From positions 62,001 to 126,000 of the forward strand of contig NZ_CP030265.1 in assembly GCF_008843145.1 (NCBI RefSeq): a stretch of DNA of 64,000 nucleotides, given 5' to 3'. Source of the DNA: Skermanella pratensis (GTDB taxonomy: Bacteria > Pseudomonadota > Alphaproteobacteria > Azospirillales > Azospirillaceae). Positions within the stretch are counted from its first letter, which is position 1, and every line of letters starts with the position of its first letter. The notes beneath the pieces were generated by a model that made no database searches, was not told the DNA's origin, and was given only the letters and a program-made list of their open reading frames with translations. This document shows positions 29,673 to 38,773 of the stretch, one piece after another. Position numbers and translations under genes: made by a program.

Positions 29673-30196
29673 GTCCCCGAAGGTCAGCTCGGCGGCACGA
29701 TGAAGCAGAGGATGAAAATGAGCCAGAAGCCGAGTAAGCCCATGACTGAAGCAGCTCCTCTGCAGATTCCCCAGGGTGCTCCGGATCGGAAATCCGGCTT
29801 CGCCGCGGTGCAAACCCCATCTCAGAAATCGATCATGACAACTGGAAATTTTTCGTCTGCAGCTATAGGTTAGGGTACGCTTGATCGGTGCTCAGGTGCG
29901 AGTCTGCCGCTTGCTACCTCTGCAGCACTACTCAATTCGCCGCCTGTGTATAATGGCAGGTCAGATGATGTTTCATCGCGATTTCAACTTGAGCAGAGGC
30001 TCGCGACGTATGGCTTATGACATTGAGCGGTGCTCAGGTACTCAAAAAGGAAGATACCAGATACATTGGTTTGTACGTGGGGCAAGGGCAATCGTCGCAC
30101 CAAGATGACGAGCCGCGCCTCTCTGAACGTCTCTCTCATCTTTGGGTTCAGCCGCTTGCTGGACGGCGCCGCTGCCTCCGAACAGGTGAACGGCGG
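29673..30196. other. Intergenic region between the two kinase genes
   Basis: No convincing gene is seen; the open frame upstream of the next kinase shows no family sequence before residue MSGTSTEK. The stretch contains copy 2 of a diverged repeat (29772-29876). Confidence 0.5.
29772..29876 (+). repeat. Diverged intergenic repeat, copy 2
   Basis: It aligns with 26466-26570 through ctccggat, accccatctcagaaatcgat and the following cat, with small gaps. Its position after the kinase stop matches that of copy 1 after the recombinase stop. Confidence 0.4.
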
Positions 30197-33007
30197 ATGA
30201 GCGGCACGTCCACGGAGAAGCCCCCGTATGCCCACTTCTTCACGGAGAGCAGCGAGGTGGGCGCGCTGATGCGAGCGCATGACTGGTCTTCCTCATCGCT
30301 TGGGCTTCCCGAGGGCTGGGCCATACCTCTGCGCACGCTGGTCGCCGTTATGCTGGGCTCGCACCAGCCCATGTTCGTGGTCTGGGGGCCGGCACGCACT
30401 CTGATCTACAACGACGCCTATGCCGAGATCCTCGGGCGGAAGCACCCCGAAGCGCTCGGCCGTTCGTTCCTCGATGTCTGGTCCGAGATCCGGGACGATC
30501 TCATGCCCATCGTGGAGGAGACTTACGCGGGCAGGGCTCTTCACATGGACGACATTATGCTCGTCATGCACCGCAAGGGCTACCCGGAGGAAACCCACTT
30601 CGCCTTCTCCTACACGCCCGTACGCGATGAGGATGGCGCGGTCGCTGGTCTGTTCTGCGCTTGCACCGAGACCACAGAGGAGTTCCACGCCAAGCGCCGG
30701 CTCGCGGCCGAGGGGGAGCGCCTGCGCGACCTGTTCCGCCAGGCGCCCGGGTTCTTCTATGTCTGGCGCGGTCCCGAGCACGTTTACGAGATGGCCAACG
30801 ACGCCTACTTACAACTCGTCGGCCACCGCGACATCATTGGCAAGCCGGTTCGTGAGGCCCTGCCCGAGATCGAGGGTCAGGGCTTCTTCGAGTGGGCGGA
30901 CCAAGCCTTTGCGACCGGCGAACCCTATGTCGGCCGCGGCGTGCCGGCCAAACTTCAGCGCCACCCCGGAGCCCCCCTGGAAGAGCGTTTCGTCACCTTT
31001 GTCTTCCAGCCGATCCGCGGTCCCGACGGACAGGTGACTGGGCTCTTCGTTCAGGGCAGCGACGTCACCGAGGAGAAGAGGGCTGAGGCGGCGCTGCGCG
31101 CCAGCGAGGAGCGCCTCCGGGCCGCACTGGAGATCAAGACGGTTGGAGCCATCTACCTCGACATGCAGGGCCGCATCACCGATGCCAACGATGCCTTCCT
31201 TGCGATGGCCGGCTATAGCCGTGAGGACCTGAACTCAGGTCTTCTGAGCTGGCAGCGGCTGACCCCGCCGGAATGGATGGAGATCTCCGAGAGGGCCGTC
31301 GCGGAGCTGAATGAGACTGGGCAGACGACGCCGTACGAGAAGGAGTACATCCGCAAAGACGGCTCAAGCTGGTGGGCGCTGTTTGCGGCGAAGATGCTCG
31401 GGGATGGCACTTGCTTCGAGTTCGTCGTGGACATCACTCAGGCCAAGCGGGCCGAAGAGGCTCTGCGGGAGCTTAACGCCACTTTGGAAAAACGCGTCGC
31501 TGAGCGTACAGCCGACCGGAACCGCATGTGGCGGCTCTCCACCGACATTATGGTCGTACACCGTCTCGATTCGACGATCACGGCGGTCAATCCGGCTTGG
31601 GAGTGTGTACTGGGCTGGCCGGAGGAGGAACTGCTGGGGAGGGCATGTCTTGACCTCATCCATCCGGCCGACCGGGAGGCGACCCTTGCGGAAAACCGCC
31701 GACTGGCGGCGGGGCGCACCACGCGACGGTTCCTGAACCGCTTCCGGCACAAGGACGGCTCGTACCGCTGGATCTCGTGGACAGCGGTGCCGGACGGAGA
31801 CCTCGTTCACGCAGTAGGCCGCGATGTCACAGCCGAGAAGGAACACGAGGCGGCCTTGCACGAGGCCGAGAACCAGCTTCGGCAGGCGCAGAAGCTTGAG
31901 GCGGTGGGCCAACTCACGGGCGGGGTGGCGCACGACTTCAACAACCTGCTGCAGGCGTTGGGCGGGTGCCTGACCATGATCGGCCGGCGCACCGACGATC
32001 CGAAAGTTCGGCCATTGCTGGACGCGGGGCAGCAGGCGGTCGACCGCGGGGCCAAGCTGGTGCAGCAGCTTATGGCTTTTGCCCGGCCGGAGGGCTTGCG
32101 TCCGGAGACGATCGACCTGCGTGATCGAGTGCTTGCCATGTCGGGGCTTCTGGAACGCGCTCTGCGCGCCGACATCCGCCTCGTGACCAGGTTTGCGGCC
32201 GACCTCTGGCCTATTGAGGCGGACCCGACCCAGTTCGAGCTTGCCCTCATCAACCTGGCCGTCAACGCCCGTGACGCCATGCCCGGCGGCGGTGAGTTGA
32301 CCATCGAGGCGGCCAATGTCACCCTGGCTCCCGACGATCCCACCAGGCTGGAGGGCGACTTCGTGCGGCTTTCGGTGGCGGATACCGGCTGCGGCATGAC
32401 GCCGGAGGTGCTGACCAAGGCTTTCGACCCGTTCTTCACTACCAAGGAGGTAGGCAGGGGCAGCGGCCTCGGGCTGGCCCAGGTCTACGGGTTGGCGCGT
32501 CAGGCCGGCGGGACCGCGTGGGTCGAGAGTGGGTCGTCCCACGGCACCACCGTGCATCTGCTGATGCGGCGCTCGGTCGCGTCAGTCCGAGCCGCGGAGG
32601 AAATGCCTGCGTCAACGCTGGCGGCGCGCCGGAGCGGTTTGGTTCTGCTGGTGGAGGACGACGCCATAGTGGCGTCAACCGTCGCCGCCGCCCTGGAGGA
32701 GGCGGGATACCACGTCGTCCAAGTCGCGACGGCTGACGAAGCGTTGCCGCTGTTGGCGGGAGAGGGGCGTATCGACCTACTATTCTCCGATGTCGTGATG
32801 CCCGGCCGGCTCAGCGGGGTGGATCTGGCACGCGAGGCCCGCCGCCTCCGGCCCGACCTGCCGGTGGTGCTGACCACCGGCTACAGCGAAGTGGCGACGC
32901 AGGCGGAGGGGGTGCGCGTGCTGGCCAAACCTTACCGCATCGACGAACTCGTCCGCCTGCTTGACGCGGCATTGCCTGAGACGGGATGTGCGGCGAAGAC
33001 GACGTGA
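30197..33007 (+). CDS. Soluble hybrid histidine kinase with four PAS domains
   Basis: The ATG at 30197 (ggtgaa upstream) gives 936 residues; the frame runs on to 30017 but the leader is not conserved. Four PAS-like sensors follow one another: FVVWGPARTLIYNDAYAEIL, FFYVWRGPEHVYEMANDAYL, GAIYLDMQGRITDANDAFLA and MVVHRLDSTITAVNPAWECV. They precede a HisKA (VGQLTGGVAHDFNNLLQAL), an ATPase domain (INLAVNARDAMPGGGELTI, GRGSGLGLAQVYGLA) and a receiver domain (LVLLVEDDAIVASTV, phospho-Asp in LLFSDVVMPG). No membrane helix is seen, so it senses a cytoplasmic signal. Its partner regulator is not in the window. Confidence 0.92.
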   Translation: MSGTSTEKPPYAHFFTESSEVGALMRAHDWSSSSLGLPEGWAIPLRTLVAVMLGSHQPMFVVWGPARTLIYNDAYAEILGRKHPEALGRSFLDVWSEIRDDLMPIVEETYAGRALHMDDIMLVMHRKGYPEETHFAFSYTPVRDEDGAVAGLFCACTETTEEFHAKRRLAAEGERLRDLFRQAPGFFYVWRGPEHVYEMANDAYLQLVGHRDIIGKPVREALPEIEGQGFFEWADQAFATGEPYVGRGVPAKLQRHPGAPLEERFVTFVFQPIRGPDGQVTGLFVQGSDVTEEKRAEAALRASEERLRAALEIKTVGAIYLDMQGRITDANDAFLAMAGYSREDLNSGLLSWQRLTPPEWMEISERAVAELNETGQTTPYEKEYIRKDGSSWWALFAAKMLGDGTCFEFVVDITQAKRAEEALRELNATLEKRVAERTADRNRMWRLSTDIMVVHRLDSTITAVNPAWECVLGWPEEELLGRACLDLIHPADREATLAENRRLAAGRTTRRFLNRFRHKDGSYRWISWTAVPDGDLVHAVGRDVTAEKEHEAALHEAENQLRQAQKLEAVGQLTGGVAHDFNNLLQALGGCLTMIGRRTDDPKVRPLLDAGQQAVDRGAKLVQQLMAFARPEGLRPETIDLRDRVLAMSGLLERALRADIRLVTRFAADLWPIEADPTQFELALINLAVNARDAMPGGGELTIEAANVTLAPDDPTRLEGDFVRLSVADTGCGMTPEVLTKAFDPFFTTKEVGRGSGLGLAQVYGLARQAGGTAWVESGSSHGTTVHLLMRRSVASVRAAEEMPASTLAARRSGLVLLVEDDAIVASTVAAALEEAGYHVVQVATADEALPLLAGEGRIDLLFSDVVMPGRLSGVDLAREARRLRPDLPVVLTTGYSEVATQAEGVRVLAKPYRIDELVRLLDAALPETGCAAKTT

Positions 33008-33036
33008 CAACATTACGGGTATCTTCTGGTGACCGT

Positions 33037-33891
33037 ATGCTGAGGCGCCTCGTCGTCGTGGCTGCTCTTGTGTTATGCCTGACCTTTGGCATGACGACTG
33101 TTTCCCTGGCCGCCCCGACCGGGTGCCCGCAGTTCTTCCCACACGACAGCGCGCCGGACCTAGTCAACCCGAAGCTCCGCCCCAAGACCCGGGCGTTGTG
33201 CTACTCGGCCTTCGCCGTGCTGCATTCCGGCATCACGCGTACCCCACTCTGGGCGGCCGAGCACCTGACCCGGAAAGGGCTCGACGCGGCAGTGGCTACT
33301 GTGCGCAAGGACACCTTCCATGAGGAGACCAAGCTGCCCCTCGGTGAGCGCGCCGATCTCGATGATTACGCGCGTTCCGGCTTCGACCGTGGCCACCTCG
33401 CGCCGGCCGCCGATATGCCGAACGATCAGGCGCAGCACGAGAGCTTCTCCCTGGCCAATATCATCCCGCAGGATCCGCAGAGCAACCGCGGCCTGTGGTC
33501 GGGCATCGAGTCCGCCGCGCGTGGCCTCGCGCGCAAGTCAGGGGAGTTGTACGTCGTCAGCGGCCCGGGCTTCCAGGGCGCGACCCTGCAGCGCCTGCGC
33601 GGACGGGTGCTGGTGCCCACCCACATCTTCAAGGCCGTCTACGATCCCAAGCGCAAACAGGCGGCCGCCTATCTCGTGGAAAATGCCGATGGCGATCAGT
33701 GGCGAGGTGTATCGATCGCCGAGCTTCAGCAGATCACCGGGATCGATCCGTTCCCGGGGCTTGCATCGTCGGTCAAGAATCACGCGATGGCTCTGCCGGA
33801 CCCGAAGCTGCCGGGCAGGCGCCAGAAGCAGACCGAGAGCCCTTGGAACGTGGACACGATCCTGGACAGACTGATGCAGTTTATGCGTTGA
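33037..33891 (+). CDS. Secreted DNA/RNA non-specific endonuclease
   Basis: The ATG at 33037 gives 284 residues with a signal peptide MLRRLVVVAALVLCLTFGMT followed by TVSLAAPTG, so it is exported. The nuclease motif DRGHLAPAADMPN contains the general-base His of the NUC1/Serratia nuclease family, and SLANIIPQDPQSNRGLW has the metal-binding Asn. Such enzymes degrade DNA and RNA for nutrient gain or defence. It starts 29 bases after the kinase stop and may be co-transcribed with it; a small gene follows by 10 bases. Confidence 0.92.
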   Translation: MLRRLVVVAALVLCLTFGMTTVSLAAPTGCPQFFPHDSAPDLVNPKLRPKTRALCYSAFAVLHSGITRTPLWAAEHLTRKGLDAAVATVRKDTFHEETKLPLGERADLDDYARSGFDRGHLAPAADMPNDQAQHESFSLANIIPQDPQSNRGLWSGIESAARGLARKSGELYVVSGPGFQGATLQRLRGRVLVPTHIFKAVYDPKRKQAAAYLVENADGDQWRGVSIAELQQITGIDPFPGLASSVKNHAMALPDPKLPGRRQKQTESPWNVDTILDRLMQFMR

Positions 33892-33901
33892 GGTAACCGC
33901 C

Positions 33902-34159
33902 ATGAACAAGACCATCTCCCCCTTCGCGAACGAAAGCGAGGCGCTCGCAATCGGCGATCTGACGATCGAGAACCGGACGGACCGCGTGTCGCTCCATGGC
34001 AGCATCGATCTGACCCGCGACAAGGCCGGGCTCGAACATGCCCGGATCCTGAAGGCGGTGCTCGACGAGGTGGTCCAGGTCCTGGAGAACGAGAAGAGCC
34101 TGCCAGATAAGATCGCGCCACCCGATATGCCGGATGAGGTAGCAAACCCATTCCGATAG
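33902..34159 (+). CDS. Small conserved protein of unknown function
   Basis: The 85-residue product starts at ATG 33902. The sequence NRTDRVSLHGSIDLTRDKAG followed by a helix HARILKAVLDEVVQVLENEK looks well ordered and similar to small proteins found on mobile elements of other Proteobacteria. There is no signal peptide or membrane helix. It lies 10 bases after the nuclease gene, so it may be an inhibitor or a companion, but nothing in the sequence shows this. Confidence 0.7.
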   Translation: MNKTISPFANESEALAIGDLTIENRTDRVSLHGSIDLTRDKAGLEHARILKAVLDEVVQVLENEKSLPDKIAPPDMPDEVANPFR

Positions 34160-34317
34160 AGTCGGCTGCGGATAGATGGCAAAACGCCTCGCAGGCGCTG
34201 ATCGCATCAGACGATCCTCATTTCCGGAGCGGCATTTCACCGACCGATTTGTTGCCTTCCTTTCCTCACCACGACGCGACTTTCAATCCGTGCCGGCGCG
34301 GCATCTGTCCAGGGTTG

Positions 34318-37300
34318 TCACGAAACTGGCTCTGTCGGGACATCGCGGGTTTCATGCTCCGCCAGAACCTCAAAATCTGCTAGGGGACCGAGGCGATCCG
34401 TCAGCCATGCTCGCAGATCATTTATCACCATTTGGTTGAACCAAGCGTTCCGGTCCTTCTGGCCGGCTCCGGCAAGCCGATAGCGAACGAGGAATGGGAC
34501 AAACTCCTTTATATATATACCATTATAGGCGTTTGTCCCATTCCTCTGTCTTGCCTTCCTCGCCGCTTCGTGGCTTTCCCAGAGATCGGGATATGCCCGC
34601 GCCATGTCGGCCGCGTTCTCCAGCACCGCGCCGCGTAGCGCCATCTCGTCGAAGCGATCCGGCGCTTCCCAAGGCACCACCTCATGGACCGCAATGGGCA
34701 GCGGCAGGTCGGTGGCGATGATGATCTCGCAGGGATCGGCTGCTGTGCGGTTCACGCCGCGGGCGCGGCCGATGGTTTGTATGACTTCGCCCTCGCAAAT
34801 TGCCCAGCGGATCGCCTCTGCCACTGGGTGCCAGTGCCGGTCCAATGTCACCCCATAGGTCGTGCCATCTGCCATTGCGATGCCGCCGGGTACTTGCTGG
34901 TACCACCCGTCCTGATCTGACAATTGGACCGCCTGTCCGGTCAGCGCCGCCGCCATGAACTCCACCTCCTGAGGTCCTGGAAGGGTGCGGCCATAGGTCT
35001 GAAGCTGATCGATCGCCTTCCAGCTATCAATGCCCGCCGTAGCGTTGAAGTGCGTCGTCTCCATCGTCGCCGGCAGCCCTATCGCGTTCAAGCGCGCCTC
35101 GACCTTCTTCTGCGCGACCAGCAAGACTTGGTTCTTGCCGCGAGCGGCTATACGCGCGAAGCGATGGATTGCTGTCTGGTGATTGGCGGCGGTCGTTTTG
35201 TCCTTGGGTCGGCGGCGGTCATCGTCGATCAGCTTGTGCGCCGAAACAGGAGCGCCAACCACCTGCCGCACCGTGACGTGTGGCATGGTGACGGCCGGCG
35301 TGCAATTGACCATCACCCAGGGGAAATAGGGCTTGATCAGTTCCTCGCGCATGGTCGCATCCAGGAGCAGCGTCGGCCCATGCCAATCGGTGTGGATGTT
35401 GTTGCGGTACAGCAGCCGGACACCGATGATCTCGCCACCGTCCCGGTCGCGATCGACAACGCCGCAATGGATGTTTCCCGTGGCTCCCCGGCCGGCGGCG
35501 AACATCTCGACAATGGCATTCCAGGCGGCTTTCGCCTTCTTGCAGAATTGATTGATCTCGCGGGTGGCTTCGGATTGCCTGCGCCGCTTCTGCGGGTCCA
35601 TTCCCGGGGTGATGCCTGGGTCCACCCGCAACCGCAAGGCCAAGTGGGAAGCCGCTTCAGCGATTTCCTCGGTGATGCCGGCGGCCTCAATCGCCGAACG
35701 GGTCAACCACCCCTCACCGTTGCTGCTGATCGCCGACGCCAACCGACGAGCGTAGGTGTTCCAATCGTTGGTGGCTCCGTCATCAACTCGGCCGCCTCTG
35801 GCGTGGATATACCGTGTCTCCCGCAGTCCAGCGCAGCTCAGCGTGATGCGAGCCTTGCCAAGACCCATAAGGCCAGCCTGCCAGAAGCTCTCGTCAATGA
35901 CAACGAGAGAGACGTCGCCGATGAAGCCGAACTTCGGGTGGAACAGGTACTGGTGCGCCATGTAGATGACGTCCGCCTGCTCGGCTTCGCTTTTCTGGGC
36001 TTGATATCGGCATCTCTCGAAGAGCGAACACCGAAGCTCGGCTCCGCCGACGACGCGGATGCAGGCGGACTTCTCGATCGCAACGCCTGCATCCTTGCAG
36101 TCTTGGACCGCATCGGGGTCTCCGCACATGCGAGGCGCCTTATCGCTATCGGGACCTGACCTCCAACCGGGTACAGGCTGATCACGCCCGCGGATGGCAA
36201 CGGCTTTCAGGCCCATAGCGCGTGCATCTGATGCGGCTTTCTCGGCCAATTCGACGGTCGGCGTGGCAACGATCACCTTGGAGCCCGGTCTTCCCTGCAG
36301 CATGGTATCAGTCAGCGCACGAGTGATCTTCGACTTGCCAATACCGCAGTCGGCCCGTAGAGCTATCTCGGTAGGAGTTCCCCGATAAAGTCCGCGCAGG
36401 TTCCCGCCCGGCACCGGCAACCCGGCCTCCCGCAGCGCTCTGGCGAGCAGGTAGTCGTCGTAAAATTTCCAATATGCCAGCGCCTCGCCGAGCATGTGCT
36501 CCACGGTCGCTCTGACCCTGGCACGTACGTCGGCGACGTCAGTGACGGGTAACGGATAGGTCGGAGCGGACGCGGTTGCGGACCGCGCATCAGCATGGCC
36601 GCGGCTCTCGCGCTCCCAACCAACTATCCTGGTGATCAGAGGGTCGAGGAATTCATCGCTGGCATATCGGGCCACGTCGGCACCACGGTCGGGCCGCTTT
36701 GGGGCCTTCTCGATAGCAACGCGGATTCGTGCCTTCAATCCTTCCTGATCCAGATCCGGTCCGAGGAGCCGAACCGCCGACGCGACCGCCCGCTTGATCG
36801 GCTGATGGAAGCCATCCAGTCCGTCACCGTCCCCCATGCGGGCGAGATAGCCTTCAACGCCGCCGGTATCGCGATAGCTTCCCGCCCCGTCGGTTTGCCG
36901 TTGTCGTGTCCTATCCGGCGGTTGGGGCAGCACAATCGCAACTTCATCCTCCAGTCCTTGGCGGCGCCCAAAGCGGCGAGGTAGCGGATCCACCATACCG
37001 TCGAAGATTGGGCCTGCGGTGTAATGGGGCTGCACGGGATTGAACAATGCCGGGTCGATCAGCTTGCAGCCAGCCTCGGCATTGACATGTTCAGCCCACC
37101 GGTGCAGCTCCTTGTCGCCTACTGGAAAGGGAAGCCAGAACCAGAATCGGGCATTGAGAGTGTCTGGCTTGAAGCCTTGCGATGCTGTCCATTGCCATGA
37201 GCAGCTTACATCGTGGAACTCGGGCGGTAACAACCCAATCAGATACTCGACGGCGTCCTCTGGATCGATGACTGGATCGGTCCCGGCTGGTGCGGGAATG

Positions 37301-37650
37301 GCGTCGAAATCGATTGCGATCCAGCGGCGGTTAACGGTTCTAAATGGGTCAGACGGACCTTTGGAGCGACGCATGACAGTCGCATATATGTTGTCGCCGA
37401 TATTTGCTTCCACGTCTTCACGCAACGTGCCACGTATGACGAAGCAATCAGGACGAGATGCCAAGTTCTCCAGCGCGGTCGCCATGTCATTGAAGCTGTT
37501 GACAGAGACAACGCGCGGCATGAACCACTTGCCGGCATGGTAAGGGATCGACCTCCGCACGCCCTTTTCGTTGAGAATGAACTGCTTTGCTGCACGACCG
37601 GAGCCGGTGCAGATCAGGATTTGGAGGTTGTCAGGCCCATGATCGGCCAT
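34318..37650 (-). CDS. Primase-helicase replication protein
   Basis: The 1,110-residue protein has a primase-like N-terminal half: WIAIDFDAIPAPAGTDPV near residue 113 gives a DxD metal site as in archaeo-eukaryotic primases, followed by WQWTASQGFKPDTLNARFWF. A helicase follows with Walker A ADCGIGKSKITRAL near 435, Walker B LVVIDESFWQ near 585 and QTIGRARGVNRTA near 960, a motif VI typical of superfamily 2. This differs from P4 alpha, whose helicase is superfamily 3. It probably starts replication of the excised element. It is the largest gene of the right end and is transcribed toward the cargo. Confidence 0.75.
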   Translation of the reverse strand: MADHGPDNLQILICTGSGRAAKQFILNEKGVRRSIPYHAGKWFMPRVVSVNSFNDMATALENLASRPDCFVIRGTLREDVEANIGDNIYATVMRRSKGPSDPFRTVNRRWIAIDFDAIPAPAGTDPVIDPEDAVEYLIGLLPPEFHDVSCSWQWTASQGFKPDTLNARFWFWLPFPVGDKELHRWAEHVNAEAGCKLIDPALFNPVQPHYTAGPIFDGMVDPLPRRFGRRQGLEDEVAIVLPQPPDRTRQRQTDGAGSYRDTGGVEGYLARMGDGDGLDGFHQPIKRAVASAVRLLGPDLDQEGLKARIRVAIEKAPKRPDRGADVARYASDEFLDPLITRIVGWERESRGHADARSATASAPTYPLPVTDVADVRARVRATVEHMLGEALAYWKFYDDYLLARALREAGLPVPGGNLRGLYRGTPTEIALRADCGIGKSKITRALTDTMLQGRPGSKVIVATPTVELAEKAASDARAMGLKAVAIRGRDQPVPGWRSGPDSDKAPRMCGDPDAVQDCKDAGVAIEKSACIRVVGGAELRCSLFERCRYQAQKSEAEQADVIYMAHQYLFHPKFGFIGDVSLVVIDESFWQAGLMGLGKARITLSCAGLRETRYIHARGGRVDDGATNDWNTYARRLASAISSNGEGWLTRSAIEAAGITEEIAEAASHLALRLRVDPGITPGMDPQKRRRQSEATREINQFCKKAKAAWNAIVEMFAAGRGATGNIHCGVVDRDRDGGEIIGVRLLYRNNIHTDWHGPTLLLDATMREELIKPYFPWVMVNCTPAVTMPHVTVRQVVGAPVSAHKLIDDDRRRPKDKTTAANHQTAIHRFARIAARGKNQVLLVAQKKVEARLNAIGLPATMETTHFNATAGIDSWKAIDQLQTYGRTLPGPQEVEFMAAALTGQAVQLSDQDGWYQQVPGGIAMADGTTYGVTLDRHWHPVAEAIRWAICEGEVIQTIGRARGVNRTAADPCEIIIATDLPLPIAVHEVVPWEAPDRFDEMALRGAVLENAADMARAYPDLWESHEAARKARQRNGTNAYNGIYIKEFVPFLVRYRLAGAGQKDRNAWFNQMVINDLRAWLTDRLGPLADFEVLAEHETRDVPTEPVS

Positions 37651-37740
37651 AGTTTGCCCCTGCGATGGGACAGCGTAAAGGGATCGGCAAGACCGAATAC
37701 ACCTATAATGAACGCTGTATTTGAGGTTTGATGGTTGGAG

Positions 37741-37766
37741 CCCGTCACGGCTTACGCCATGACGGG
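37741..37766 (-). terminator. Hairpin between alpA and the primase gene
   Basis: cccgtcacgg and ccatgacggg form a 10-bp stem with one mismatch and a six-base loop. There is no T-tract, so it may be an attenuator or RNA structure, not a terminator. Confidence 0.35.
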
Positions 37767-37843
37767 AATTGGCTTTAGAGGCGGCGCCTACTGGATCAGG
37801 ATTTTGACCGTCCTGATCAGGGCCATCGCGGTAAGGCTGACCT

Positions 37844-38026
37844 CTACCTACCGGTCACGCGAGAAGAGCACCACCGATCGATTTCATCTTTCGGCCATGC
37901 GCGGGTATTCGGACCAAGCTTCACGCCAACTGGAAACCCCTCCTTCTTGATCCATCGAGATAAGGTGACCCGATTGTTGACGATCCCTGCCTTTGCGAGA
38001 TCATCGAAGCGATAATAAATACTCAT
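37844..38026 (-). CDS. AlpA-like excisionase/regulator
   Basis: The chosen ATG (cat 38024-38026) gives 60 residues, the usual size of AlpA proteins. The sequence YYRFDDLAKAGIVNNRVTLS, then WIKKEGFPVGVKLGPNTRAW and PKDEIDRW, is the MerR-like helix-turn-helix of the family. AlpA proteins of P4-like elements control integrase expression and excision. A 32-base dyad upstream (38072-38103) is a likely binding site. The gene lies between integrase and primase and reads toward the primase. Confidence 0.88.
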   Translation of the reverse strand: MSIYYRFDDLAKAGIVNNRVTLSRWIKKEGFPVGVKLGPNTRAWPKDEIDRWCSSRVTGR

Positions 38027-38071
38027 TGCACAAATCCTTGTTCTCTCATGTCTTATGGTGGTAATACATAT

Positions 38072-38103
38072 GATAAACCAAGGCTGCAACAAAAAGGTTT
38101 ATC
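38072..38103. promoter_or_regulatory. Inverted repeat upstream of alpA
   Basis: gataaacc and ggtttatc are exact inverted copies separated by 16 bases, 46 bases upstream of the alpA start in an AT-rich promoter region. A regulator may bind here; which one is not known. Confidence 0.4.
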
Positions 38104-38773
38104 AATAACTCAATTGAGGTAGATCCTTAACGGAGAAACTAGCTAGTTAACCTTGACAGTTAATTTCCTATACTTGGCTTGGTTAAGTTTTCTTTTGAGT
38201 GATCCGCATCGGCAGGAAATTGGCTGTCGAACATCTGACCGAGTCGAGAAAGCTCGGATGAATCGGAGGATCATACCGATAGCAAGGGATCCTTTCACTG
38301 AAGTGAATTTAAGACATATTGCATCTATCATGGCGACTCTGCTTGCAGTGCGACCAGGGCGTCCGTCATCGCTGCCGCTGGCCGCGCAGGTCGCACACTA
38401 TCAGAAGCACCGCATCAAGAAGCTCCGGCAACAGGGCGGAGCCTCAGTTTTGCAACGGGCATGGGATTGCCACGTGCTCGACATATCACAGACCCTGTAC
38501 TTGGCCGCGCAAGGCCGACGCCAGAGCGGGAGCGCCCGTACAAGGCCGCCGGCTCCGCCATCGAGCACCGCCTTCTTCGCGTCATCTGGCTTCTGTCACT
38601 CGGCTTCACCGCCAAGCTGATGACTGACGTCATCTGCCTCACGCCGCGCTGGCTCCAGCGAGTTGGGCGGCCGGTACAATCGACCCGGTCTGGACGGGTT
38701 GGCGATCGCCGCCACTTCATGAAAGACGCAAGACCAGCGTTCAACTGAGACCGCTGATTTGCTTTCCACTTGG
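38104..38773. other. Control region and decayed transposase-like segment
   Basis: The first 170 bases are AT-rich and may hold promoters. From about 38310 the GC rises and no frame is convincing. The frame 38461-38748 contains IEHRLLRVIWLLSLGFTAKL, then TPRWLQRV, and ends VGDRRHFMKDARPAFN, which resembles the DNA-binding start of IS630-type transposases with frameshifts between the pieces. This is a tentative reading. Confidence 0.35.
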
